From JAJDFU01 sp964640855 (GTDB lineage: Bacteria; Bacteroidota; Bacteroidia; Chitinophagales; Saprospiraceae): 38,609 bases of DNA. The notes below the pieces were generated by a model. It saw nothing but the letters and a program-made list of their open reading frames with translations. It made no database searches and was not told the DNA's origin. This document shows positions 15,154 to 23,421 of the stretch, in pieces. Location of the stretch: positions 1 through 38,609 of the forward strand of contig CAZXIX010000033.1 of assembly GCA_964640855.1 (NCBI GenBank), written 5' to 3'. The first letter of the stretch is position 1. Every line of letters starts with the position of its first letter. The translations under genes were made by a program, and so were the position numbers.

Positions 15154-17217
15154 TTATTTGGGATCAAAGATCGAATCTTCGATTCCGGTGTTGATCTCTA
15201 CCGACTCGACGCTCATGGTCAAAGGCAACGGGACGGATGTTTTCACCACGAAAGGAAACTTAATGCCATCTACCTCCTTGTAATCCCGATAATCGGTGGT
15301 GGCCATCTGCCCGTTGATCTCGGCTACCGAGCGCACCTTCAGTCGGGAGTCCACCTCATAGAATTCCGTGAACTGATTCCCGGAGGGATCCGTCACGAGG
15401 AGCTTGTAGGCCTTCTTGCCGTCCACTTCCTCGATGCCGCCCACTTCCAGATCGTATCCTCTTTCCACGTATTCCTTTTCGATGAACAGAGGGGCTGTAG
15501 CTTTCAGTTGATCCAGCATTGGGCCCTTGGCTTGCATGGTCTGCCCACCCTGGGTAATGCTGCCCGACTCCCCATTGAAGACCTGGGTGGCCATGGGGCT
15601 GCCGTTCACAAAAACTACGGATTGGATTTTACCCGGCGCTTTTTTCTTGACCTCCGTCTTCATCTTCATCCCGTTGAATTCCGTGGACATAGTCATGGTC
15701 ATGTCCTTGACCGAGCCCAGCTTTTCGTATCCTCCAATGGCCTCTATGTATCCTTCCAGGATTCCTTCGGGCGTAACATCTACGGGAGCATCCATCTTCT
15801 CGATCACTTCGCCGAACGGACTGTAGTAGGTGATGTTGCCGTCACCGTCAAAGTGGGCAATTTTTTCCGCTATGGATTCAGCACCGACCACGACAATATG
15901 CGCCTGCTCGGGAAGAATGTATTTCCGGGCCATCGCCTGCACGTCTTCGGGCGTCACCTGGTCCAGTTTCTCCAGGTAGGTTGCGTAGTAGTCGTCGGGC
16001 AACTCATAACGTACTGTGTTCAGGGCATATCGGGCAATGGTTTGCGGGCTTTCCAGGCTGCGGGCAAAACTTCCGGTCAGCTCGTTCTTGACCATCTGGA
16101 GCTCTTCTTCTCCCACTTGAGTGGATCGTACTCGTTCCATTTCGTAGAGGAACTCTGTAAGCGCGCTGTCGGTCACTTCATTGCGGACGCTGGCACTGGC
16201 GGAAAATTGCCCCACATAACGGTCGCTCGAAAGCTGGGAATAAGCGCCATAGGTATAGGCCTTATCTTCCCGGAGGTTCTGGAAAAGGTAGCCACTGGAA
16301 CCTCCTCCGAGCAGGGAATTCATTACCCGGGCCGGGATCGCTTCGGGGGAGCCGGGCTGGAGATCAACCGGGTAGGAAATCTGAATGACGGACTGCACCG
16401 CTTCCCTTGTAGACATATCCACCTGAGGTTGGGAAGGCCTTTCCGGAAAAGAAAAGCTTTCCTCCGGCACTTCTCCGGATGCCCAACTTCCGAAATAGGT
16501 TTCGGCATATTCCCGGGCTTTATCGAGACTGACATCCCCTACGATCACCAAATAGGAGCTATTGGGCTTGAAATAGGTATCGTAGTAAGCTTTGCAATCC
16601 TCCAGGCTGATGTTCTCGACCGTGGATTCAGTAGTGATGTTCCCGTAAGGATGCCCGGGACCATACACCACCACACTGGACACATTGCTCGCAATGGAAT
16701 TGGGATCATCCTTGGAGGCGGCCAGCCCCGAAAGGGTTTGCTTCTTCAATTTTTCATACTCTTCTTCCGGAAAGGAAGGCTTGAGCAATACTTCCGTAGC
16801 TATGTCCAGTAATTCCTCCGTATGCTTGGTCAAGCTAGAGGCAAAGAGTCCGTTGGAACTTGTACTTAAAGATGCACCTATGAAATCGATAGCCTCGTCG
16901 ATCTCGGCCTTGGATCGTTTTTCGGTTCCGGAACTCAGCAACTGACCGGCCATATTGGCCGTACCTGCCTTATCGCCCTCAAACAAAAGCGGGTAATCGA
17001 CAAACACCTGGAAGGATACGCGCGGTATTTTGTGATTCTCGACCACGACCACCTGCAAGCCGTTCTCCAGTTGGAAAGTATGGTATTCACCGAGCTCGAT
17101 CCGGGGGGCCGGACCGGGTTTGGGTGGGTTCTTGCGGAATTCTTCCTGCCCCCAACTCGTAGGAACGATCAGGGCCAGAAGCAATAATGTGGATAGGATA
17201 TATTTTATGTTCTTCAT
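15154..17217 (-). CDS. M16-family (insulinase-like) non-catalytic subunit fused to a LolA-like domain
   Basis: The protein has 687 residues with a signal peptide (MKNIKYILSTLLLLALIVPTS, cleavage near SWGQ). Residues about 45-470 form two M16 half-domains. The zinc motif HxxEH is absent: the matching helix reads GTANMAGQLLSSGT. The Arg/Tyr substrate-binding pair of partner subunits is present in LREDKAYTYGA near residue 325. Residues about 477-687 are a LolA-like domain duplicated as the lipoprotein at 14273-14998. It probably pairs in the periplasm with the active subunit encoded 39 bp upstream, as in two-gene M16B peptidases. The role of the extra domain is unknown; recruiting a lipidated or hydrophobic substrate is possible. 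Confidence 0.93.
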   Translation of the reverse strand: MKNIKYILSTLLLLALIVPTSWGQEEFRKNPPKPGPAPRIELGEYHTFQLENGLQVVVVENHKIPRVSFQVFVDYPLLFEGDKAGTANMAGQLLSSGTEKRSKAEIDEAIDFIGASLSTSSNGLFASSLTKHTEELLDIATEVLLKPSFPEEEYEKLKKQTLSGLAASKDDPNSIASNVSSVVVYGPGHPYGNITTESTVENISLEDCKAYYDTYFKPNSSYLVIVGDVSLDKAREYAETYFGSWASGEVPEESFSFPERPSQPQVDMSTREAVQSVIQISYPVDLQPGSPEAIPARVMNSLLGGGSSGYLFQNLREDKAYTYGAYSQLSSDRYVGQFSASASVRNEVTDSALTEFLYEMERVRSTQVGEEELQMVKNELTGSFARSLESPQTIARYALNTVRYELPDDYYATYLEKLDQVTPEDVQAMARKYILPEQAHIVVVGAESIAEKIAHFDGDGNITYYSPFGEVIEKMDAPVDVTPEGILEGYIEAIGGYEKLGSVKDMTMTMSTEFNGMKMKTEVKKKAPGKIQSVVFVNGSPMATQVFNGESGSITQGGQTMQAKGPMLDQLKATAPLFIEKEYVERGYDLEVGGIEEVDGKKAYKLLVTDPSGNQFTEFYEVDSRLKVRSVAEINGQMATTDYRDYKEVDGIKFPFVVKTSVPLPLTMSVESVEINTGIEDSIFDPK

Positions 17218-17256
17218 GTCAGGTTCGTTTAGATTGGGATGGTTTTGGGCTCAATT

Positions 17257-18573
17257 TTAGTTGGCTTTGGGGAGATAGATCAGAATGACACGATTATCGG
17301 GGCGAAAGTATTCGTTGGCTACCCGCTGAATATCTTCCCGGGTCACCGCCATGTATCGCTGTAGTTCGGTATTGATCAAATTGGCGTCCCCGTAGTACAT
17401 CTCGTAATTGGCCAGACTTTCGGCAATACCGGCTACCTGAGCATTAGAACTGATGAAATCGTCTTCTACCTGATTGCGTAGCTTCTGGAATTCCCGTTCG
17501 GAGATAAGTTCTTCCTTCACTTTATTGATCTCAGCATCCATGGCCTCTTCAATGGCTTGGGGTTCTACCCCGAAATTGGCGATCGCAAATGCGACCGAAA
17601 TGCCCGGATCCTCCAGCGGCAGAGGAATAGAAGCTACCTGCAGCGCCAACTGTTGTTCATCGACCAGGGACTTGTACAGCCGGGAGCTTTCGCCCTGAGC
17701 CAACAAGGTGGACAGCATGCTGACCGCGTAGAAATCCTCCGTACCCAGAGCCGGTACCCGGTACGTTTGGATGACGGCCGGAAGTTGAATGTTATCGTAG
17801 ACCGTATCCCGCACTTCTCCCCCCAGGGGAGGCTCTACAACGGTCGGGCGCGGGATCTCTACGGTGCCTTTCGGAATAGAGCCGAAATACTTGTCGACCA
17901 ATTCCCGGGTTGCCTCCACGTCAATATCTCCGGCAATGGAGAGAATGGCATTGTTGGGTACGTAGAAGGTCTCGTAAAAACGGATGTAATCTTCCTCCGT
18001 AGCGGCATTCAGGTCCTCCATGTATCCAATGGTCGGCCAGCGATAGGGATGTTCCCGGAAGGATTTCTCAAAGATTTTGACCCCGATGGAGCCATAAGGC
18101 TGATTTTCGATCCGCTGCCTTCTTTCTTCTTTCACAACCTCCCGCTGTACTTCAATGCCCTTTTCTTCGACTTTGGCGTGCAACATCCGCTCGGATTCCA
18201 GCCAAAGCCCCATCTCCAGCTGGTTGGAGGGAAAGATCTCATAATAATAGGTCCGGTCGGAGCTTGTATTCGCATTGTAAGTACCTCCGGCTTCCTGCAC
18301 GTACTTTTCAAATTCGCCGTTGCCGATGTTTTCAGAGCCCTCAAACAGCAGATGCTCAAAGAAGTGGGCAAAACCCCGGCGTTCGGGGTCTTCATTTTTG
18401 GAGCCTACGTGATACATGACCGAAACCGCCACGATGGGCGTAGAAGGGTCCTCGTGCAAAAGAACTTTCAGGCCGTTGTCCAGTTCATATTCCACAAACT
18501 CGATTTCCCGGGCCTGGCCAAACAAATTCAGCCCGACAAACAAGGTCAGGAAGAAAGGAAAAAGTGTTTTCAT
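17257..18573 (-). CDS. M16-family zinc peptidase, catalytic subunit
   Basis: The protein has 438 residues with a signal peptide (MKTLFPFFLTLFVGLNLFGQ). The inverted zinc motif HFFEH is at residues 70-74 and the distal glutamate lies in VVKEERRQR near residue 150, so the catalytic set is complete. The second half-domain follows (LYKSLVDEQQLALQV). It should be a periplasmic metallopeptidase acting on unfolded or small peptides. It is first in a two-gene operon with the HxxEH-less subunit at 15154-17217. A TATTTTTC box about 20 bp before the start codon is a weak promoter candidate. Confidence 0.95.
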   Translation of the reverse strand: MKTLFPFFLTLFVGLNLFGQAREIEFVEYELDNGLKVLLHEDPSTPIVAVSVMYHVGSKNEDPERRGFAHFFEHLLFEGSENIGNGEFEKYVQEAGGTYNANTSSDRTYYYEIFPSNQLEMGLWLESERMLHAKVEEKGIEVQREVVKEERRQRIENQPYGSIGVKIFEKSFREHPYRWPTIGYMEDLNAATEEDYIRFYETFYVPNNAILSIAGDIDVEATRELVDKYFGSIPKGTVEIPRPTVVEPPLGGEVRDTVYDNIQLPAVIQTYRVPALGTEDFYAVSMLSTLLAQGESSRLYKSLVDEQQLALQVASIPLPLEDPGISVAFAIANFGVEPQAIEEAMDAEINKVKEELISEREFQKLRNQVEDDFISSNAQVAGIAESLANYEMYYGDANLINTELQRYMAVTREDIQRVANEYFRPDNRVILIYLPKAN

Positions 18574-18741
18574 ACCCTTACGTTTTTATAAGAAAAATAG
18601 GGAAAAGGGAAGGATGGTTCACCAACGGGGCTGCCCGAGATGACTTTATTTCGCCTTGGACCAAGGCTTTTTAGACGAGAGACGGGAATTCTTCGAACTA
18701 TCCGTACGGAATAGTTTTGTTGGAATGGGTGGGGATCAGTT

Positions 18742-19212
18742 TCAGACCACCTTGTCCGCGCAGGCCGTGCTGGCGAAGGCATCCGGTTTGGCCTTGAAAA
18801 CAAAGCCCATGCCCAGGATGTAGCCCATGGCTTCCTTCAGCGCCAGATTGGACTGGAAATGCGGATCGGTGTTGATGTCGGCATGCACTTCCAGTTCGAC
18901 CTTGTAGGCGTCGAGCAGGTCGCACAGCATGTAAGCCACTTCGACGGACTTGGATACCTCCAGGATCATGCGTTCCCGGATGCCCATCTTCTTGACCATC
19001 TTGCTGTTCTGGATGAACATAAAACCGCCCTTCTTCTCCCTTAAAAAAACAATGACCGTGGCGAATTCGACCACGGCCCCGCGAACCTGAGAGTCTGAAC
19101 CAATGCAGACCTTGATTCGATGTCCCTGCGAGAGCTCGCTCTGCAGGGACTGGGCAACTGCTTCTTTGATGGGAATCTCAATTTTTTGGCCATTGAGTCT
19201 ACGCCATGCCAT
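18742..19212 (-). CDS. YkuK-family (DUF458) RNase H-like protein
   Basis: The protein has 156 residues with no signal peptide. The motif KVCIGSDSQVRGAVVEFATVIVF near residues 34-56 carries the first acidic residue of an RNase H-like fold. HADINTDPHFQSN near 110-122 carries further acidic residues, and the end is glycine-rich. This matches the YkuK family, whose biochemical role is not established. The ATG at 19212 is preceded by a possible TTG-N16-17-TATATTGC promoter on the minus strand (19228-19255). It is a single-gene unit. Confidence 0.85.
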   Translation of the reverse strand: MAWRRLNGQKIEIPIKEAVAQSLQSELSQGHRIKVCIGSDSQVRGAVVEFATVIVFLREKKGGFMFIQNSKMVKKMGIRERMILEVSKSVEVAYMLCDLLDAYKVELEVHADINTDPHFQSNLALKEAMGYILGMGFVFKAKPDAFASTACADKVV

Positions 19213-19453
19213 AGTGTCACAGTTTTGGGCAATATAAGGAAACCCCTTGCCAAACAGAAAAAGGCAAAAAACCTTTAATGTAAAATTTATAATGGCTTAA
19301 CGTCCAAAGAACCCCTGAGCTTATACAATGGTTCCGTTCACAATGGTTTTCTTTGGTAAAAAATCCGGCATGCCAGCCTTCCTGCGGTGCGAACAAGTTC
19401 CCGCCCGCCCGATCTGTAAAAAATGCCGGCATACCTCAACCAATTAAACGATC
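19213..19453. other. Divergent spacer with paired GTAAAAAAT...CGGCAT boxes
   Basis: This 241-bp spacer separates the YkuK and gamma-glutamylcyclotransferase genes. Two similar boxes lie 60 bp apart, at 19356-19374 and 19416-19435. Both read GTAAAAAAT then CCGGCAT, and the second contains the palindrome ATGCCGGCAT. Regulatory sites or remnants of a short duplication are both possible. No gene is visible. Confidence 0.4.
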
Positions 19454-19891
19454 ATGGATACCCTTTGGGTCTACGGCACACTCCTTTCCGACATCGGCTC
19501 CCGCCAGGGTAAATGGTTGGCGGAACACGCCAGCCTGCAGGAGTTGGGCTGGGCTTCCGGGGATCTCTACGACCTGGGGCAGTATCCGGCTTTTGTATAT
19601 CGGAAAGACTGCGACCGCCGGATACACGGGGAGATCTGGAAGCTGTCTCAAGCCCGGGAAGTCTGGGACGTACTGGATCCTTATGAGGGCTACGATCCGG
19701 CGCTCCCTCCCGAACACAACCTCTACCAGCGGGAATGGCTGCCCGTACAGACCCAAAAAGGAGAAATCCAATGCTGGACCTATACCTATCACGGTACTCT
19801 TTCCGGCTTGCCGCTCATTCGGGAAAACGATTACTACAGTTTTTGGCGAAAGAACATAGCCCACCAAACCTTTACCGGACATGCTTCATGA
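19454..19891 (+). CDS. Gamma-glutamylcyclotransferase (AIG2-like) family protein
   Basis: The protein has 145 residues. It opens with the family motif WVYGTLL (YGTL, residues 7-10) and has the likely catalytic glutamate in LDPYEGYDP near residue 78. It also shows the usual YQREWLPVQT and WTYTYHG strands. These small cytosolic enzymes release 5-oxoproline from gamma-glutamyl compounds, but substrates vary and cannot be told here. Its last 11 bases overlap the start of the thioredoxin-domain gene, so the two are probably translated as a unit. Confidence 0.9.
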   Translation: MDTLWVYGTLLSDIGSRQGKWLAEHASLQELGWASGDLYDLGQYPAFVYRKDCDRRIHGEIWKLSQAREVWDVLDPYEGYDPALPPEHNLYQREWLPVQTQKGEIQCWTYTYHGTLSGLPLIRENDYYSFWRKNIAHQTFTGHAS

Positions 19892-21965
19892 GATTCGGAT
19901 CCTTCTATGCCTTGGGCTTTCCCTGGTCGTCTGCGCCTGCCAGCCAGGCGAAAAAATGGGCAACCACCTCTCCGGTGAGAGCAGCCCCTACCTCCTGCAG
20001 CACGCCCAAAATCCGGTAGACTGGTACCCCTGGGGCCCGGAGGCTCTGGAAAAAGCCAGACAGGAAGACAAGCTCATCCTGATCAGCATAGGCTACGCCG
20101 CCTGTCATTGGTGCCACGTCATGGAGGAAGAATCCTTCACCGATGCGGAGGTGGCGGCCGAAATGAACCGGCATTTCGTTTCGATAAAGGTCGATCGGGA
20201 GGAACGCCCCGACCTGGACGAAGTGTATATGGCGGCTTGCCGGTTGACTTCCCAAAACTGCGGTTGGCCGCTGCACGCCCTGGCCCTGCCAGACGGACGG
20301 CCGATCTGGACCGGCACCTATTTCCCCAAAGAGGAATGGCTGAAGATCCTCTCCTTTTTTGCCGATGCCTGGCCCGAAGAAAAGGGAAAAATGGAGTCCT
20401 TCGCCGTGCAACTCCATCGGGGAATGGCCGACCTGTATCCCGACCTCCAACCTTCGGAATCCTTTTCTGCCGGGCAGGCCTCCATCTTGCGCAGCCGGAT
20501 CCTGGCCCAAACCGATCCGGAACGGGGAGGCCGGCTGGGGAGCCCCAAATTTCCCATGCCGGTGGTGGCCTCCTATCTAATGCACGACTATGCGATCCAC
20601 CTGGAGGATTCCACCCGGATGGCCGCGGAGACCCAGTTGAAGAACATGGCGGCAGGCGGTATTTACGATCAACTGGCCGGCGGCTTTGCCCGCTATTCGG
20701 TAGATGACCAGTGGCGGGTGCCCCACTTTGAAAAAATGCTATACGATAATGCCCAACTGGCCCGGCTGTATGCACAAGCCTACCAGCTAAGCGAAGAAAA
20801 GCGCTATCGCCAGGTAGCCACGGAAACACTCAACTGGGCGTTGCAAAACCTGCTCGATCCCTCCGGCGGCTTTTACTCCTCCCTCGATGCCGACAGCGAA
20901 GGCGAAGAAGGCCTTTTCTACACCTGGACCCAGGAGGAATGGGAGTCCGCCTTGCCCGATTCCCCTCCCTGGCTGGAAGCCTATTTCGGTCTGAGTCCCG
21001 GCGGTAATTTCGAGGGCGGCAGGAATATCCTGCACCACCCGGTCGCCCGGGAAACCGCGTGGCGGGAGTCCGGTCTCTCCCTTCCCGAATTTGAAGAACA
21101 AGTGGACCGGGCTCGGACTACTTTGCTGGAAAGACGAAATAAGCGGATCCCTCCCGCTACGGACAATAAGATCATCACTGCCTGGAACGGGCTGATGATC
21201 TCGGCCTTATGCCAGGCTTACCGGGCTTTTGGAGAAGAAAAATGGCTCCAAACCGCTCTTCAAAGCGGTCATTTTTTCTGGGAACAGGCCTGGCAAGAGC
21301 AGAAAGGTCTTTTTCGGATCCATAAAAACGGGAAGAGCTCCGTAACGGGTTTTCTGGACGATTACGCCAACCTGGCTTCTGCCTTTTTGGATCTCTATGA
21401 AGTGACCTTCGACCCCGTATGGATCGAACGGACCGACATTTTGGTCCGGCACGTCCGGAAACGATTTGCTCACCCTTCTTCGCCCCTGTTTTACTACCGC
21501 TCCGATGCCGGCCCGGCCCTGATTGTCCGGAGCCTGGAACTTCAAGACCAGGTCATTCCCAGTTCGAATGCCGTATTGGCCCGTGCACTGTATCGACTCG
21601 GACTTTTACTAGACCGGCCGAACTATCGAGAACAAGCCCGGAATATGCTGGAAGCCGTTCTTTCATCCCGGGAATTCCGGGAAAACCCGGCCGGATTCGC
21701 GCATTGGGGCGAACTGCTGCTGGACATGGCTTTTCCCTTTTATGAAATAGCCGTTGTCGGGCCGGAGCATTCGGAAAAGAGGGCAGCCCTGCAAACCGAA
21801 TTCCTTCCGCAAGCGCTTTTTCTGGGAGGCGAAGAGGAGAATGACCTGCCCTTGCTGCAAGGAAAAAGGGTGGCGGGAAAGACGATGATCTATATCTGTC
21901 TGGACAAGCTTTGCAAACTGCCCGTAGAAGAGCCTTCAAAAGCACTCTCCCAGATCAGAGACTGA
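19881..21965 (+). CDS. YyaL/SSP411-type thioredoxin-domain protein with lipoprotein signal
   Basis: The protein has 694 residues. After a short signal (LLCLGLSLVVCAC, possible lipobox Cys20) comes the family start NHLSGESSPYLLQHAQNPVDWY. The thioredoxin-like active site CHWC is at 75-78 (GYAACHWCHVMEEESF). The remaining 500 residues are the alpha/alpha-barrel part (YDQLAGGFARYSVDDQWRVPHFEKMLYDNAQ). Family members are usually described as cytosolic, so the lipoprotein signal is notable. An internal ATG at 19956 would give a signal-free protein, but it lies right at the domain edge. The gene overlaps the upstream gene by 11 bp and the converging ftsE by 11 bp. The biochemical function is not established. 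Confidence 0.92.
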   Translation: MLHEIRILLCLGLSLVVCACQPGEKMGNHLSGESSPYLLQHAQNPVDWYPWGPEALEKARQEDKLILISIGYAACHWCHVMEEESFTDAEVAAEMNRHFVSIKVDREERPDLDEVYMAACRLTSQNCGWPLHALALPDGRPIWTGTYFPKEEWLKILSFFADAWPEEKGKMESFAVQLHRGMADLYPDLQPSESFSAGQASILRSRILAQTDPERGGRLGSPKFPMPVVASYLMHDYAIHLEDSTRMAAETQLKNMAAGGIYDQLAGGFARYSVDDQWRVPHFEKMLYDNAQLARLYAQAYQLSEEKRYRQVATETLNWALQNLLDPSGGFYSSLDADSEGEEGLFYTWTQEEWESALPDSPPWLEAYFGLSPGGNFEGGRNILHHPVARETAWRESGLSLPEFEEQVDRARTTLLERRNKRIPPATDNKIITAWNGLMISALCQAYRAFGEEKWLQTALQSGHFFWEQAWQEQKGLFRIHKNGKSSVTGFLDDYANLASAFLDLYEVTFDPVWIERTDILVRHVRKRFAHPSSPLFYYRSDAGPALIVRSLELQDQVIPSSNAVLARALYRLGLLLDRPNYREQARNMLEAVLSSREFRENPAGFAHWGELLLDMAFPFYEIAVVGPEHSEKRAALQTEFLPQALFLGGEEENDLPLLQGKRVAGKTMIYICLDKLCKLPVEEPSKALSQIRD

Positions 21966-22638
21966 TCTCCTGTTCTTCGATCAGGCGCCCGTTTCGGCAG
22001 CGGATGATGCGGGCCGGATAGCGCTCCAGGATCCGGTAATCGTGAGTGGCAAAAAGGACCGCCACTTTTTTCTCCCGGTTGAGGCGCAGCAAAAGCAGAA
22101 CGATCTCATCGGAAGTTTCCGGATCCAGGTTCCCGGTGGGCTCATCGGCAATGATGAGTTGAGGCGTGTTGAGCAGGGCCCGGGCGATGGCTACCCGCTG
22201 TTGTTCCCCACCCGATAAATGATAAGGCATGGCCTTGTCCTTGTCTTTCAAACCGACGCTTTCGAGCACGTCGATCACGCGGTTGTTCATGAGGTCGGAA
22301 TTCGTCCAGCCGGTCGCTTCCAGCACAAAGCGCAGGTTCTCCCCCACGCTGCGATCTTCCAGCAGGCTAAAGTCCTGGAAGACGATCCCGAGCTTGCGCC
22401 GCAGGAGGGGAATGGTTTTGCGGGTCAGGTTTTTGAGATTGTGTCCGGCCACCATGCCGCTCCCGTGTTCGAGCGGCAAAGCAGCATAGAGGGTTTTGAG
22501 CAAGCTCGATTTGCCGGTGCCGGTCTTGCCGATGAGATAGGTAAATTCACCGGGCTTGATCTGCAGATCTACCTCCTGGAGAACGGGGCGTCCATCCTGG
22601 GCAATGACGGCCTGATGCAGTTCGACTAAAAATTCCAT
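21955..22638 (-). CDS. ftsE: FtsE-like ABC transporter ATP-binding protein
   Basis: The start ATG at 22638 gives 227 residues, the normal FtsE length; an upstream extension to 22707 has no support. Walker A GKTGTGKS is at 37-44, the Q-loop in IVFQDF near 80, the signature LSGGEQQRVAIARAL near 133-147, and Walker B LIIADEPTGNLD near 155-166. FtsE works with FtsX at the division site to control peptidoglycan hydrolases. No ftsX is adjacent, which is common in Bacteroidota, where the two are often apart. The last 11 bp overlap the 3' end of the converging thioredoxin-domain gene. Confidence 0.92.
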   Translation of the reverse strand: MEFLVELHQAVIAQDGRPVLQEVDLQIKPGEFTYLIGKTGTGKSSLLKTLYAALPLEHGSGMVAGHNLKNLTRKTIPLLRRKLGIVFQDFSLLEDRSVGENLRFVLEATGWTNSDLMNNRVIDVLESVGLKDKDKAMPYHLSGGEQQRVAIARALLNTPQLIIADEPTGNLDPETSDEIVLLLLRLNREKKVAVLFATHDYRILERYPARIIRCRNGRLIEEQEISL

Positions 22639-22853
22639 TGGTTCAGCAGGCTTAAAGACCGGAAATGCCGGTTGGGTTATGACCCCTAAAAGTAGTAAGA
22701 ATTCCACCGATGCGGGTTTAGGCCTCCCTTTTCCCTTTATCTATTTCTTCGGGATTTTACCGCATTCACCGACGAAATCGGGGCGTTCAGCGACCTCTTT
22801 TCAAGAATATCCGGAAGGGGTTTAATGTTGAGGTATAATCAAAACCACGGAAA

Positions 22854-23420
22854 ATGAAACGTATTTTCTGGATCGCACTGGTCTCCTTGCCGTTGGCATT
22901 TTCGTCCTGCAATCTTCTTTCTCTCTATCCGCTATACACGGATGAAGTATTGGTCCGGGACGACCGGATCGCCGGCAAATGGCTTTGGGAGATTGATTCC
23001 GCCTCCCTCGAATGGTCCTTCCGGAGTCCGGAACGGGAAGAAGGATTCAGCTATGAACTGCGGGTCACCGATCCGAAGGAAGGAGAGCAGGAGGTGTACG
23101 ACATCCGGCTGGTCAAGCTGGAAGACGCCTTTTATTTTGACGTGTACCCGCAAGAAAAAAACATGCTGCTGACCGATCTCCTGGCCTGCCATACCTTTGG
23201 GAAGGTAAAGATCGAAGACGATCAGATCACCTACTATCCCTTTGATTACGATTGGCTGGAAGACCTGTTTGAGCAACGTAAGATCCGCCTCCGCCACGAA
23301 ACACCTCAAAACAAGATCCTGCTGACCGCTTCTCCGGAGGAGCTGCAGAAGTTTCTCCTCAAGTATGGGAATGACGAAAAAGCCTACCTTGACCCGATCA
23401 TCCTGAAAAGACCGGTCTGA
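22854..23420 (+). CDS. Hypothetical lipoprotein in a LytS/LytTR operon
   Basis: The protein has 188 residues. A lipoprotein signal (MKRIFWIALVSLPLAFSSC, lipobox FSSC) is followed by NLLSLYPLYT, a start seen in other Bacteroidota lipoproteins. The remainder is a beta-rich domain with alternating DDRIAGKWLWEI and later DPIILKRP. No catalytic motif is seen. It lies 1 bp before the LytS-type kinase gene and is first of a three-gene operon, so it may sense an envelope signal or be a regulatory target carried with its regulators. Function is not known. Confidence 0.85.
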   Translation: MKRIFWIALVSLPLAFSSCNLLSLYPLYTDEVLVRDDRIAGKWLWEIDSASLEWSFRSPEREEGFSYELRVTDPKEGEQEVYDIRLVKLEDAFYFDVYPQEKNMLLTDLLACHTFGKVKIEDDQITYYPFDYDWLEDLFEQRKIRLRHETPQNKILLTASPEELQKFLLKYGNDEKAYLDPIILKRPV

Positions 23421-23421
23421 G

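Noticed and set aside
15508..16812. 434-codon plus-strand frame opposite the M16 subunit
   Set aside because: It is antisense to a gene with clear signal peptide and domain order, and no motif is seen.
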